NCBI RefSeq assembly: GCF_003977595.1
Contig: NZ_RYYR01000017.1
Coordinates: 1-64,000, forward strand
Direction: 5' to 3'
Source of the DNA: Lysinibacillus antri
GTDB lineage: Bacteria; Bacillota; Bacilli; Bacillales_A; Planococcaceae
Length of the DNA: 64,000 nt
Part shown: positions 1 to 9,203 of the stretch, in pieces
Layout: each line of letters begins with the position of its first letter
How positions within the stretch are numbered: position 1 is the first letter of the stretch
Program-made: the position numbers and the translations under genes
Notes under the pieces: model-generated
The model's input: the letters and a program-made list of their open reading frames with translations, nothing else
The model's database searches: none
Told to the model about the DNA's origin: nothing

Positions 1-92
1 ACCTATCGAGTGAAGAGTTCACGACTCTCTTACTTGTCATTTTGACTTTCGGACAGCGTGCATAACCTTTTCAGTTATGAACGTGTCGCACG
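1..92. other. Non-radC sequence replacing the radC 3' end
   Basis: Reading on the minus strand, RadC similarity stops right after the H-x-H motif codons (93-101). What follows has stop codons and no RadC-like residues in any frame I can read. It contains small inverted repeats: GTGAA/TTCAC at 11-23 and CATAAC/GTTATG at about 61-79. This looks like one end of an inserted element. Tn554-family transposons are known to insert in radC, but the junction here is not at the GATGTA core known for Tn554, so the identity is open. The window ends before any transposase gene. Confidence 0.5.
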
Positions 93-644
93 ATGGTTAT
101 GTGCACAAATAATTGAAGCAGCAGAACGTTTTACTGCTTCGCGGTATATCTCCCTAGGGTGTACGATGCTAGAGTTTAGACTTCCAATAAAGATGGTTTG
201 CTTGTGCAATACTTGATTTTTTACATTTAGGAATAATACCACGAAATGTTCTTGCTGAAGTGAGGACATTTCAGGAATTAAAAAAGTTGCAGCATCTTGT
301 GGAGAACGGATTGTAAAGCGAGAATCGACCTGTTTTTGAGCTAGTCTTCTACCCAGTTCGATTGCCGCAAGCAATTGAGCGGCTTTCGCTTCACCAATCC
401 CCCGAATGGAGACAATTTCCTCAAAGGTTGCGTGTTTTAGTTCATGAATTTTTTCAAATTCCTTTAGTACACGATTAGCAATTGTTAAAACGGATTCTTT
501 CTTTGTTCCTGTCCGCAATAAAATAGCGATCAGCTCTTGATTGGATAAACTTTGGACACCTTGACGGATTAATCTTTCCCTTGGCCGTTCGTCTGCATGA
601 ACATCCCGTAACATCAAGCTAGGAAATTCTGCAGTTGTTGTCAT
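75..644 (-). pseudogene. radC: radC 5' fragment (RadC/JAB-domain protein, interrupted)
   Basis: RadC-family protein: an N-terminal helix-hairpin-helix region followed by a JAB/MPN metal-binding domain. DNA repair was once proposed, but the true role is unsettled. The 189-residue product keeps the N-terminal part (LMLRDVHADERPRERLI), the HhH segment with GIGEAKAAQL near residue 85, and the start of the JAB domain. It ends at HNH followed by six unrelated residues. Family members are about 225 aa and continue with P-S-G-D-x-x-P-S. The motif that supplies the last metal ligand and about 40 residues are missing, so the protein should be inactive. It lies downstream of maf as in Bacillus. It could be a sequencing frameshift, but no frame downstream restores RadC. 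Confidence 0.8.
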
Positions 645-659
645 ACAACATCCCTTCCT

Positions 660-1247
660 TTATAGTTCAAGTAATTTCAATGCAACTAATTTTTCAAAGA
701 GACTGGCTAATGGTAAACCTACGACGTTGTTATAATCCCCTTCAATTTTGTCAACAAATAATACACCATCCGTTTGAATTCCATAACCACCCGCTTTATC
801 AAATGGATCTCCAGAATCTACATATCGTTCAATCAGTTTTAGAGGAAGGTTTTTAAAATACACATTCGTCACTTCAACAAAAGTATGCTCCATTCCATTC
901 GGTTCAATAATAGCTACACCGGTCATGACTTGATGCATACGATTTGAAAGTTTTTGCAAATGTGTAATTGCTTCCTCATGATTTTTTGGTTTATGTAGAA
1001 GTGTATTCTCGAAGACAACAATGGTATCTGCACCGATGAGCGTTTTGCCTACTACCTTTTTCGCTACATCTCGCGTTTTTAATAACGCTACTTCCCGCAC
1101 ATAATCTATTGCTGTATTTGCTTCAACTGTTGTTTCCACAACATCACTCGTGATCACTTCAAAAGGAACACATAGTTTTTCAAATAATTCCTTTCTTCTT
1201 GGTGATGCAGATGCTAAAACAAATTGTTCGTTTGTAGTAAAATTCAT
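660..1247 (-). CDS. maf: Maf-family nucleoside triphosphate pyrophosphatase
   Basis: Maf hydrolyses non-canonical or modified nucleoside triphosphates (dTTP/UTP type in Bacillus) and is linked to septum formation and competence-related division arrest. The sequence opens with the family signature ASASPRRKEL (about residues 12-21) and has GADTIV with its acidic residue near 74 and DPFDKAGGYGIQ in the C-terminal half. The length of 195 aa is normal. A longer reading frame begins 57 bases upstream, but the ATG at 1247 has an AGGAGG site 7 bases ahead, so it is preferred. It sits between the SpoIIB-like gene and radC, as in B. subtilis. Confidence 0.93.
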   Translation of the reverse strand: MNFTTNEQFVLASASPRRKELFEKLCVPFEVITSDVVETTVEANTAIDYVREVALLKTRDVAKKVVGKTLIGADTIVVFENTLLHKPKNHEEAITHLQKLSNRMHQVMTGVAIIEPNGMEHTFVEVTNVYFKNLPLKLIERYVDSGDPFDKAGGYGIQTDGVLFVDKIEGDYNNVVGLPLASLFEKLVALKLLEL

Positions 1248-1342
1248 TTCCATTCCTCCTCCCTCTATAATAGCCGAGAAAAGCCTTTTTGAAAATTTTT
1301 GCATTTTTGTAGAAAAGTAAATTTTGGTCGGAATTCATCATA

Positions 1343-1984
1343 CTATAATTCAATTTTCATACAGTCGTTTTTTGTAAAGTAATGGACAATTAAGTGTAAT
1401 CTTGCAACACTTAAATCCCCCGAAAGGCTTGTTAATGCTGATGTTATCGACTGCCAATCCTTTGGCATATTGCCTTGATTTTGACTATCCTCAAAATAAA
1501 ATTTTGAAGGGTCATTACTTTGTAGATGTGCTGGTAGTGATTGTAAAGCAGGATCCGTACATGCAGCACCAGAAAGCTTAAAGGGTTTGGCAAAGGAAGT
1601 CGGATTATCTGTAATCACTAGCTCCTCCTTGATCGAAGTAATAGAAGACCAAACATAGAAATTCCCATCTATTTCAACAATTGCACTCGTATTTAATGAA
1701 CCAAAACCTGCAATAAAATCTAACGCAGCTTTATTACTTGAAAATACTCCATGTTGGTTTGCGAAAAATTCCACAAAAGAATTTTTATCGACAACTGGCT
1801 GTTCTTGTTCTGAATTTACTGGTATTACTTCTTCTTCAGTTGAGCTCGCTTGTTGCTCTTGTTTTGCTGGATCCATTGAGCTAAGGATTAATATAAAAAA
1901 CAGTACGCCAGCTAACCCAGCTACTGACCCAATTATTGCCGCATGAATAAGATCTCTTCGCCCAATTACGTTTGGAAATTTCAT
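1343..1984 (-). CDS. SpoIIB-like single-pass membrane protein with SPOR-like C-terminus
   Basis: About 213 aa: a short basic N-terminus, one membrane segment (about residues 15-37, AAIIGSVAGLAGVLFFILIL), a Glu/Gln/Ser-rich linker, then an extracytoplasmic domain. The segment GVFSSNKAALDFIAGF...IDGNFYVWSSI resembles SPOR domains, which bind denuded septal peptidoglycan. In B. subtilis the gene between folC/comC and maf is spoIIB, a sporulation-septum protein with this architecture. The position supports the call more than the weak similarity does. The ATG at 1984 is preferred because AGGTG lies 6 bases ahead. Named by position and layout only. Confidence 0.6.
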   Translation of the reverse strand: MKFPNVIGRRDLIHAAIIGSVAGLAGVLFFILILSSMDPAKQEQQASSTEEEVIPVNSEQEQPVVDKNSFVEFFANQHGVFSSNKAALDFIAGFGSLNTSAIVEIDGNFYVWSSITSIKEELVITDNPTSFAKPFKLSGAACTDPALQSLPAHLQSNDPSKFYFEDSQNQGNMPKDWQSITSALTSLSGDLSVARLHLIVHYFTKNDCMKIEL

Positions 1985-2020
1985 TCGCATCACCTCATTG
2001 TAACCGTATCAAATCAAGCA

Positions 2021-2053
2021 CAAAAAAAAGCGAAACTAATGTCGCCTCGCTTA
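2021..2053 (-). terminator. Intrinsic terminator after the folC pair
   Basis: The inverted repeat AAGCGA/TCGCTT (2028-2033, 2047-2052) is followed on the minus strand by a run of eight T. It lies 84 bases past the stop of the downstream folC homologue. Confidence 0.7.
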
Positions 2054-2136
2054 AAAAACATTTCGCAAAAAGCGTGATTAAACGATATCATTCAACATCA
2101 TTCCCTATCACTATTTGCAATTTCATTTAATTTCAA

Positions 2137-3381
2137 TCATAAAAATTCTTGTCTTCCTCGAAGTTCTGTTAATAAATACAAGGAGCCCGTTACAACCGTA
2201 ATCCCTTCACAATGAGTAAAATCACTTATCTTTTTATTTAAAATACATTTCTTCGCTGCTTTCGAAATGCCTATCATATTTTCTGCTTCCATCGCACGCT
2301 CATTAGAGAAGTCCACAAAATAAAATTCATCGCTGATTGTTTCAAAAATCGATAAAACAGTAGCAACGTCTTTATCCGCTAACATCCCAATGACAAAACG
2401 GATATTGTTATTAGGAAATTCTGCCTGAAGTGTATCTACAAGCTTTTGTGCACTTGCCGGGTTATGCGCTCCATCAAAATAAATGTTTGGCCATACTTGT
2501 TCGAAACGGCCAGGTAAACGGGCAGCGCGTACTCCATCTCGCAGTTTTTGAGTTTCAACCGTCAATTGAAAATGGTCTGCTACCTCAAAGAAAGCTGTGA
2601 TTGCTAAAGCCATATTATCCCCCTGATGGCGACCAGGAAGTTTTCGTTCTAGTTGCGAAATTGTGATCCCTTTCTCATGATTCGAATAACTATCCCCTTC
2701 CAGCGACGCCTCTATCTCAAAATGTTCGCCAATTATTCGCAATGGCGCATTTTTCTCAGAAGCTTCTTTTTGAATGATGGTCAATGCATCCTCTGGCAAT
2801 CTACCAATCACAACAGGGGTATCTATTTTAATAATTCCTGCTTTATGTGCTGCAATGCTTTCAATTGTGTTTCCGAGAAATTTCGTATGCTCCAATGCGA
2901 TGCTTGGAATTATGGAAACAATAGGGACAATAACATTTGTACTGTCTTCTCTTCCACCCATTCCTGCTTCTAACAAAACTAAATCTACCTTTTTTCGAGC
3001 AAATTGAAGAAACGCCACACAGGTTAACAGTTCAAAATCAGTTAATCGATTATGTAAGCCAGCCTTTTTCATCACTTTAAAAATTGCATCCAGCTCCTGC
3101 TCACTGATTGGTTGTCCATTTATTTGGATTTGATCATGTACATCCACAATACACGGGGACATAAATTTCCCAACAGAAAGTCCATGCAACCGCGCGATTT
3201 GTTCTAAAAACGTTAGTGTCGAACCTTTCCCATTCGTCCCTGCAATGTGAACGACTTGGAGCTTCTTTTCAGGATGATCTAGTAATTTCAATGCATTGGT
3301 AATGGCCTCTAAACCAGGTTTAATCATATCTGTACTTTCTAGCTGCCATTTTGATTTATAGTCATCAAGCTTGGGGATCAT
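2137..3381 (-). CDS. Second FolC/Mur-ligase-family protein (folylpolyglutamate synthase paralogue)
   Basis: FolC enzymes add glutamates to dihydrofolate or tetrahydrofolate using ATP. This 414-aa protein has the P-loop GTNGKGST (about residues 48-55), the Mur-ligase-like LEAGMGGREDSTN segment, an EHTKFLGNT-type metal/ATP loop and a C-terminal FDGAHNPAS motif. It overlaps the upstream folC gene by 17 bases, so the two are translationally coupled. It differs from that copy in details such as GGRED where family members usually have GGR[LI]D. The pair may have split dihydrofolate synthase and polyglutamylation roles, or one may act on another substrate; the sequence does not decide. Confidence 0.8.
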   Translation of the reverse strand: MIPKLDDYKSKWQLESTDMIKPGLEAITNALKLLDHPEKKLQVVHIAGTNGKGSTLTFLEQIARLHGLSVGKFMSPCIVDVHDQIQINGQPISEQELDAIFKVMKKAGLHNRLTDFELLTCVAFLQFARKKVDLVLLEAGMGGREDSTNVIVPIVSIIPSIALEHTKFLGNTIESIAAHKAGIIKIDTPVVIGRLPEDALTIIQKEASEKNAPLRIIGEHFEIEASLEGDSYSNHEKGITISQLERKLPGRHQGDNMALAITAFFEVADHFQLTVETQKLRDGVRAARLPGRFEQVWPNIYFDGAHNPASAQKLVDTLQAEFPNNNIRFVIGMLADKDVATVLSIFETISDEFYFVDFSNERAMEAENMIGISKAAKKCILNKKISDFTHCEGITVVTGSLYLLTELRGRQEFL

Positions 3382-4657
3382 GTTGTCTCATCTCCAATAA
3401 AAATTGTCTAACATCTGAAATGAAATAAAGAGAACCTGTAATAACGAGTAAATCCTCCTCTTGTAAATTCGCTATCATTTTTTCAATTAAGCGTTGCCAG
3501 TTTTCATCTACAGAGACAAAAGAATGTGTCGATTGGTTTGCTAAATCTTTTGCTCTCGCAGCACGAGGTATTGAAATTTCTGTAAAACTCATGGAAGCTG
3601 CTACTTCATCCATCAAATGAATACTTTTTTCATGATCCTTATCACTTAATGCAGCATAAATAAAGTGATAATGTTTGTTAGGATAAAATTCTAATAATGT
3701 ATTAAGTAAAGCTTCTGTACCTTCTGAATTATGGGCACCATCAATAATAACTTGCTCTGTTACTTGTTCAAATCGCCCTTCCCAACGAGCATTCTTTAGT
3801 GCTTGACGAATTGTACTTGCCTCAATCGATGAATCAAAAGCAAGCGCGGCCGTAATGGCTAAAGCGGCATTTTCGATTTGATGTGCTCCTTGCATGGCTA
3901 ATGGTATATCGTTTATCGTTCCTTGTTGTGATTTGTAGTCAAATAGTTGAGGACTATTTTTTCGAATATTGAATAGTTCAATCTCTTGATTAAGAACATA
4001 AACGGGTGCATGACAATTGGTTGCTTTTTCAAAAATAATATCTAGTGCCTCTTGTTGCTTTACTCCTATAACAACAGGTTTACCTTCTTTTATAATCCCA
4101 GCCTTTTCATATGCCACTTTCTGAAGGGTGTCTCCAAGGATCTCTGTATGTTCTAGCGAAATTGTTGTAATGACCGAAACTTCTGGCGTAATGACATTCG
4201 TACTATCAATCCGTCCTCCAATGCCTGTTTCAATTAGCGCAACATCGACGTTCCTCTTCGAAAAATAAAGCAATGCAATGACGGTCATGATTTCAAAAAA
4301 GCTCGGGTACTGTCCATGTAGTTTTTCATCAATAATAGTCGAAATTTTATTGGCATAATGAAGGAATACTTCATCCGAAATAGGTTCTTTATTGATTGTA
4401 ACGCGTTCATTGACAAATTCTAAATGTGGTGATGTAAATGCACCTACAGTTAGACCATGTTCCATAAGTATTTCTCGCGTCGCATTAACTGTTGATCCTT
4501 TCCCATTCGATCCCGCTATATGAATAAATTTTACAGTTTCTTGTGGGTTCCCCAATTCAGTTAAAATGATTCCAATCGCCTCTAATGGCTCTCCTTTATA
4601 TGTACTTGCCTTTAGTTGAAAAATAAAATTTGTACATTCCTCAATCGTGTGAAACAT
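3365..4657 (-). CDS. folC: Folylpolyglutamate synthase / dihydrofolate synthase FolC
   Basis: This 430-aa protein matches the length of B. subtilis FolC. It shows GSNGKGST (residues 49-56), ALIETGIGGRIDSTN, SLEHTEILGDT and IDGAHNSEGTEALL, the consecutive ATP-, metal- and substrate-binding motifs of the Mur-ligase/FolC fold. It makes and polyglutamylates folates in the cytosol. It is the first of two tandem homologues downstream of valS. I assign the symbol folC to this copy because it keeps the more canonical GGRIDSTN motif and sits next to valS as in Bacillus. Confidence 0.9.
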   Translation of the reverse strand: MFHTIEECTNFIFQLKASTYKGEPLEAIGIILTELGNPQETVKFIHIAGSNGKGSTVNATREILMEHGLTVGAFTSPHLEFVNERVTINKEPISDEVFLHYANKISTIIDEKLHGQYPSFFEIMTVIALLYFSKRNVDVALIETGIGGRIDSTNVITPEVSVITTISLEHTEILGDTLQKVAYEKAGIIKEGKPVVIGVKQQEALDIIFEKATNCHAPVYVLNQEIELFNIRKNSPQLFDYKSQQGTINDIPLAMQGAHQIENAALAITAALAFDSSIEASTIRQALKNARWEGRFEQVTEQVIIDGAHNSEGTEALLNTLLEFYPNKHYHFIYAALSDKDHEKSIHLMDEVAASMSFTEISIPRAARAKDLANQSTHSFVSVDENWQRLIEKMIANLQEEDLLVITGSLYFISDVRQFLLEMRQHDPQA

Positions 4658-4715
4658 TCTATCTTCTCCTACATAATGGCTAAAGCCTTTTTGATTTTTA
4701 TGAATCGTTCAAAAT

Positions 4716-4745
4716 AGAAAAATGCCCTAGTTTAAACTAGGACAT
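4716..4745 (-). terminator. Intrinsic terminator of valS
   Basis: The perfect palindrome CCTAGTTTAAACTAGG (4726-4741) is followed on the minus strand by a T-rich tract. It sits 10-40 bases after the valS stop and separates valS from folC. Confidence 0.8.
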
Positions 4746-4752
4746 CTTATTA

Positions 4753-7404
4753 TTACATATTTTTTAATTCTGCTAAACGTTTTTCAACGGCTTCGTGTTT
4801 TTCTTGATAATCCGCTAGTTTTTCACGTTCTGCAGCTACTAATGCTTCTGGTGCTTTTGAAACGAATTTCTCATTCGAAAGCTTACCTGAAACTAACTTC
4901 ACTTCTTTTGCCCATTTGTCTAATTCTTTTTCAAGGCGAGCAATTTCCTCATCTAAATTGATTAAACCTGCAAGTGGTAAGAATAGCTCAGCGCCCGTAA
5001 CAACTGCAGACATCGATTGGCTTGGTGCTTCTAGGTTTTCACCAATTTCCAAGTTTTCTGGGTTACAGAATTTTTCAATATATGCGCGGTTGCTTTCAAG
5101 AACTTTTAACGTTTCTGCATCTTTTGCCGCAATGAATAATGGAACCTTTTTACTCATTGGCGTATTCACTTCTGCACGGATGTTTCGAACAGAACGTATA
5201 ATGTCCATAAGTAACTTCATGCTCGATGCATCACTCGTAAAGTTAAATTCCTCTTTCACAGTTGGCCATGCTGCAACCGTAATGGATTCTCCGCTATGTG
5301 GAAGGTGTTGCCAAATTTCTTCTGTAATGAATGGCATTAATGGATGTAATAAACGCATTGTATTGTCTAATACGTATGCCAGTACAGAACGAGTTGTTTT
5401 CTTCGCCGCTTCATCTTCACCATAAAGAGGAAGTTTCGCCATTTCAATATACCAAGAACAGAAATCGTCCCAAATAAAGTTGTATAATTCTCGCCCTACT
5501 TCACCGAATTCATAGCGTTCAGATAAAGATATAACGCGTTCAATTGTTTCATTTAAACGAGTTAAAATCCATTTATCCGCAACATTTAAATTGCCCTTTA
5601 AATCGATTTCTTCAAACGTTAAGCCTTCCATATTCATTAAGGCAAAGCGAGAAGCATTCCAGATTTTATTCGCAAAGTTCCAAACCGATTCTACTTTTTC
5701 CGTTGTATAACGTAAATCTTGACCTGGTGATGAACCCGTCGCTAAAAAGTAACGTAATGAATCGGCACCATATTGAGCGATTACTTCCATTGGGTCTACC
5801 CCATTACCAAGAGATTTACTCATTTTACGGCCTTCGCCGTCACGAACTAAACCATGGATTAATACATCTTTAAATGGACGCTCGCCTGTAAATTCTTTAC
5901 CTTGGAAAATCATACGACTTACCCAGAAGAAGATAATATCATAGCCTGTTACTAGTGTGTTTGTTGGGTAATAACGTTTGAATTCTTCATTTTCTGTATC
6001 TGGCCAGCCCATTGTTGAAAATGGCCATAACGCAGATGAGAACCACGTATCTAAAACGTCTTCATCCTGTGTCCAGTTTTCTGCGTCTTGAGGTGCATCT
6101 TTACCAACATAAATTTCGCCTGTTTCGTTATGATACCAAGCCGGAATTTGATGACCCCACCATAATTGACGAGAAATACACCAGTCATGGATATTTTCCA
6201 TCCAACGATTATACGTATTTTCAAAACGATTTGGCACAAAGTTTACTTTTTCGTCTTCAGTTTTTTGAATTTCTAAAGCTTGCTCAGCTAGAGGTCCCAT
6301 TTTAACGAACCATTGTGCGGAAAGATAAGGCTCTACTACTGCTCCAGAACGCTCAGAATGCCCTACTTGATGTGTATGAGGTTCAATTTCAACAAGTACC
6401 CCTGCATCTTGTAAATCCTTCACAATTTGTTTACGGCATTCGAAACGATCCATTCCAGCATATTTGCCAGCTAAATCATTCATCGATCCATCTTCGTTCA
6501 TAACTAAGATACGTTCTAAGTTGTGACGATTCCCTACTTCAAAGTCGTTCGGGTCATGGGCTGGTGTCATTTTTACTACACCTGTACCGAATTCCATATC
6601 TACATAATCATCTGCTACAATCGGAATTTCACGGCCTACGATTGGCAGGATTACCGTTTTACCAATTAAATGTTTGTAGCGTTCATCTTCAGGGTGTACT
6701 GCTACACCAGAGTCCCCTAGCATTGTTTCAGGACGTGTCGTAGCAACTCGCAATTTTCCAGAACCATCAGCTAGTGGGTATTCCATATGGTAGAATGCCC
6801 CTTCAACTTCTTTATGGATTACTTCGATGTCCGATAACGCTGTTTTTGCTGCTGGGTCCCAGTTAATAATACGTTCACCACGGTAAATTAAGCCTTTTTC
6901 ATATAACTTTACAAACACTTCTTTTACCGCATCGGATAACCCTTCATCAAGTGTGAAACGTTCACGCGTATAGTCTAAACCTAGACCTAGTTTTGCCCAT
7001 TGCTCACGAATATGACCTGCGTATTCTTCTTTCCATTCCCATGTTTTTTCAAGGAATTTTTCGCGGCCAAGGTCATATCTTGTAATACCTTCCTCACGCA
7101 GTTTCCCTTCTACCTTTGCTTGTGTGGCAATCCCTGCATGGTCCATACCTGGTAACCATAGCGCATCATACCCTTGCATACGTTTCATACGAACTAGGAT
7201 ATCTTGTAACGTTGTATCCCACGCATGCCCTAAATGAAGCTTCCCTGTAACGTTCGGTGGGGGGATAACGATTGAGTAAGGCTGTTTTCCACTGTCAGGT
7301 TGTGCTTCGAAAAATTTCCCTTGTAGCCACCATTCATAGCGTCCAGCTTCGATACTTTGTGGATCGTATTTTGTTGGCATTGAGATGTTTTGCTGTTCTG
7401 TCAT
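4753..7404 (-). CDS. valS: Valyl-tRNA synthetase
   Basis: Class Ia synthetase charging tRNA-Val in the cytosol. The HIGH-type motif reads KLHLGHAW near residue 55 and the KMSKS motif reads [10 protein letters not shown] near residue 530. The insert (CP1 editing) domain has the [12 protein letters not shown] signature. The C-terminus is the Leu/Lys/Glu-rich coiled coil that binds tRNA-Val ([19 protein letters not shown]). The length of about 883 aa is normal. A TTG two codons upstream is possible, but the ATG at 7404 is better spaced from GGAGGAG. A T-box leader lies immediately upstream, so expression should respond to uncharged tRNA-Val. Confidence 0.97.
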   Translation of the reverse strand: MTEQQNISMPTKYDPQSIEAGRYEWWLQGKFFEAQPDSGKQPYSIVIPPPNVTGKLHLGHAWDTTLQDILVRMKRMQGYDALWLPGMDHAGIATQAKVEGKLREEGITRYDLGREKFLEKTWEWKEEYAGHIREQWAKLGLGLDYTRERFTLDEGLSDAVKEVFVKLYEKGLIYRGERIINWDPAAKTALSDIEVIHKEVEGAFYHMEYPLADGSGKLRVATTRPETMLGDSGVAVHPEDERYKHLIGKTVILPIVGREIPIVADDYVDMEFGTGVVKMTPAHDPNDFEVGNRHNLERILVMNEDGSMNDLAGKYAGMDRFECRKQIVKDLQDAGVLVEIEPHTHQVGHSERSGAVVEPYLSAQWFVKMGPLAEQALEIQKTEDEKVNFVPNRFENTYNRWMENIHDWCISRQLWWGHQIPAWYHNETGEIYVGKDAPQDAENWTQDEDVLDTWFSSALWPFSTMGWPDTENEEFKRYYPTNTLVTGYDIIFFWVSRMIFQGKEFTGERPFKDVLIHGLVRDGEGRKMSKSLGNGVDPMEVIAQYGADSLRYFLATGSSPGQDLRYTTEKVESVWNFANKIWNASRFALMNMEGLTFEEIDLKGNLNVADKWILTRLNETIERVISLSERYEFGEVGRELYNFIWDDFCSWYIEMAKLPLYGEDEAAKKTTRSVLAYVLDNTMRLLHPLMPFITEEIWQHLPHSGESITVAAWPTVKEEFNFTSDASSMKLLMDIIRSVRNIRAEVNTPMSKKVPLFIAAKDAETLKVLESNRAYIEKFCNPENLEIGENLEAPSQSMSAVVTGAELFLPLAGLINLDEEIARLEKELDKWAKEVKLVSGKLSNEKFVSKAPEALVAAEREKLADYQEKHEAVEKRLAELKNM

Positions 7405-7454
7405 ATACAATGACTCCTCCTTAATAAAATTAACGACATTTCGTAGCGAATAAA

Positions 7455-7740
7455 ATAAAAAAACTCCTATCGCCTAGTAAAAGGACGAAGGAGTTTTGAG
7501 TTATTTTTCGCGGTACCACCTTTAGTTCCGAGAATAGTTCATACAGGTTGAAAATCACCATTTTTCTCGGCTCTCATTTCGATAACGGCGTTTAACCGGC
7601 AATTCACTACTTAAGGTTCGCAAATGCTGCTCCTAGGCTACATTCAAGTGGTTCGTGCAGAAACTTTTCAGCTACCGTTTCCTCTCTTTGGCAACAATGA
7701 TCACTCTACTCTTCCTATTCATTGCATCAAATATTTATTT
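7455..7740 (-). promoter_or_regulatory. T-box riboswitch leader of valS
   Basis: On the minus strand the hallmark T-box sequence GGTGGTACCGCG lies at 7509-7520. It is followed by a terminator hairpin (AAAACTCCT...AGGAGTTTTTTT, about 7457-7498) that competes with the antiterminator. Stem I material lies at about 7600-7700, ahead of the AGTAGTG region. A GTA triplet at 7639-7641, in a Stem-I-like context, is a candidate valine specifier; this is not certain. The 5' end is approximate. Confidence 0.9.
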
Positions 7741-7898
7741 ACGCCTGGCTTCATTCGTCTAGTTTAACCAAATTCACCAAAGCTTAAACTTTTGTTCCCT
7801 ATAATTATAGGTAACCAAAGATTAACTGTGTACATTTTATAATATTACAACAACAGTTTTCAAGTTACAACGAATATCATGAAAGGTGAGTGAAAATC

Positions 7899-8108
7899 TT
7901 GAAAAAAAGAGGATTTAAAGGTCGAGGCTATAATCCATATTTATTACCCCCATGGCTAAGAAAAATAAGATTCTTTTGCAAACAAATTATCCTTCCCATT
8001 ACCATATTCCAAGGATTAAGAACTTTATTTTTACCAACCACAGGGGATATTCTCTTCTTACTAATTTTAGCGGGGCTTTCTTATCTATTCATTACGGATT
8101 TTATTTGA
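7899..8108 (+). CDS. Small membrane protein of unknown function
   Basis: About 69 aa. A basic, Pro-containing N-terminus (KKRGFKGRGYNPYLLPPWL) is followed by one or two hydrophobic stretches, the clearest being DILFLLILAGLSYLFITDFI at the C-terminus. The start is either GTG at 7890 or, more likely, TTG at 7899 with AAAGGTGAG eight bases ahead. It is transcribed opposite to its neighbours and overlaps the 3' end of the SpoVID-like gene by 24 bases. I do not recognise a family. Confidence 0.55.
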   Translation: MKKRGFKGRGYNPYLLPPWLRKIRFFCKQIILPITIFQGLRTLFLPTTGDILFLLILAGLSYLFITDFI

Positions 8109-9098
8109 AATATTTAAGATCGTGTAAGATTCCGTAAGTTCATTGTAAAATTCATCTGTATCTGTTGGGAAGTATTGATTGGAGTAAACAACTTTTTCTC
8201 GTTTTGCTGGTTCTTCAACGATTTTCTTTTTATCGATATCTTCAATAACTATGCCCTCATCTACAATGACATCCGTAGCCATATTCAAACTCGTACTCTC
8301 TACTTCTTCAACCCATTCATCTACCTCTTGCACTTTTTCAACGGACTGTGCTTCTTGTTGCACTTGTGGTTCAGAAGCTGGCACCATTTCTTGTACTGAC
8401 ATTTCCTGTATCGGTGCCACTTCTTCTTCCTGAATAGCATTCTGAACTGGAGTTAAATTTTGCAAAGGCTCACTATCTTCACTGTTTTCATATTCAGGAA
8501 CATCTTGTAATGGTTGTCCTTCATTAGGAGCTGATTCAACTTCTAAAGATGACGTGACGTCGTTTGTTGGTGCTTCAGGGAAAATTGCATCATGACCAAA
8601 TCGAATTTCTTCAGTAAACTCTCGTGTTTGTTCTGTACGATAGTCGTTTACGATCGGTGTTTCAGGTATTGGTTCATGTTGAAATAATGCACCTTCTACT
8701 GGCTCTTCAAAGGAGCATTTCACATCCCATTTAAACGTACAACTACACCCGTCATAGACAAAATAGGAAACATCCTCTATGTGCAATTCAGGTTTTGAAT
8801 GCGGAGCAACTTTATCACGAGGTAAGTCAATATTTAATGGCAATGCATATTCAAAATAGCCATTATTCCCATCAAATTCTAACTCTTCAATTAGAGTGCC
8901 ATCACTATATTGTGGTATTTCATATGGATTAAATTTAGCCACTGCCGTAATATGATAGATTCCATTTAATTGAATTGAATCTTCCGTCTCTACCTGTTGC
9001 CAACGAGGTGTTATATCACAAGAAATCACTTCTTCAACTAACCCTAATTGTTCTGGAAAAACAAATTGTGTCATCATATCCCAATTAATCTTTTGCAT
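8085..9098 (-). CDS. SpoVID-like spore coat morphogenetic protein, N-terminal domain
   Basis: 337 aa. The N-terminal about 130 residues (FVFPEQLGLVEEVISCDI, then a beta-rich segment with QLNGIYHITAVAKF) resemble the SpoVID/SPOCS domain. In B. subtilis SpoVID directs spore-coat encasement, and its gene is the neighbour of hemL, as here. The central part is a long acidic, Glu/Gln/Pro/Val-rich region. SpoVID normally ends with a LysM domain that binds peptidoglycan or lipid II. No LysM signature is visible here; the protein ends soon after YFPTDTDEFYNELTESY. The identity rests on synteny and the N-terminal domain. Confidence 0.7.
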   Translation of the reverse strand: MQKINWDMMTQFVFPEQLGLVEEVISCDITPRWQQVETEDSIQLNGIYHITAVAKFNPYEIPQYSDGTLIEELEFDGNNGYFEYALPLNIDLPRDKVAPHSKPELHIEDVSYFVYDGCSCTFKWDVKCSFEEPVEGALFQHEPIPETPIVNDYRTEQTREFTEEIRFGHDAIFPEAPTNDVTSSLEVESAPNEGQPLQDVPEYENSEDSEPLQNLTPVQNAIQEEEVAPIQEMSVQEMVPASEPQVQQEAQSVEKVQEVDEWVEEVESTSLNMATDVIVDEGIVIEDIDKKKIVEEPAKREKVVYSNQYFPTDTDEFYNELTESYTILNISNKIRNE

Positions 9099-9147
9099 AT
9101 GACATCCCTCCCGTATCTACAATATGCACGGAAATTTGAAGTATGCC

Positions 9148-9187
9148 AAAAAGGAGGGTGTCTCATAACCGAGACATCCCTCCTTGT
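9148..9187 (-). terminator. Intrinsic terminator of the hem operon
   Basis: A long stem pairs AAGGAGGG-GTCTC with GAGAC-CCCTCCTT. It is followed by five T on the minus strand, 17 bases after the hemL stop. Confidence 0.85.
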
Positions 9188-9203
9188 TTAAGTGCTAAAA
9201 TTT

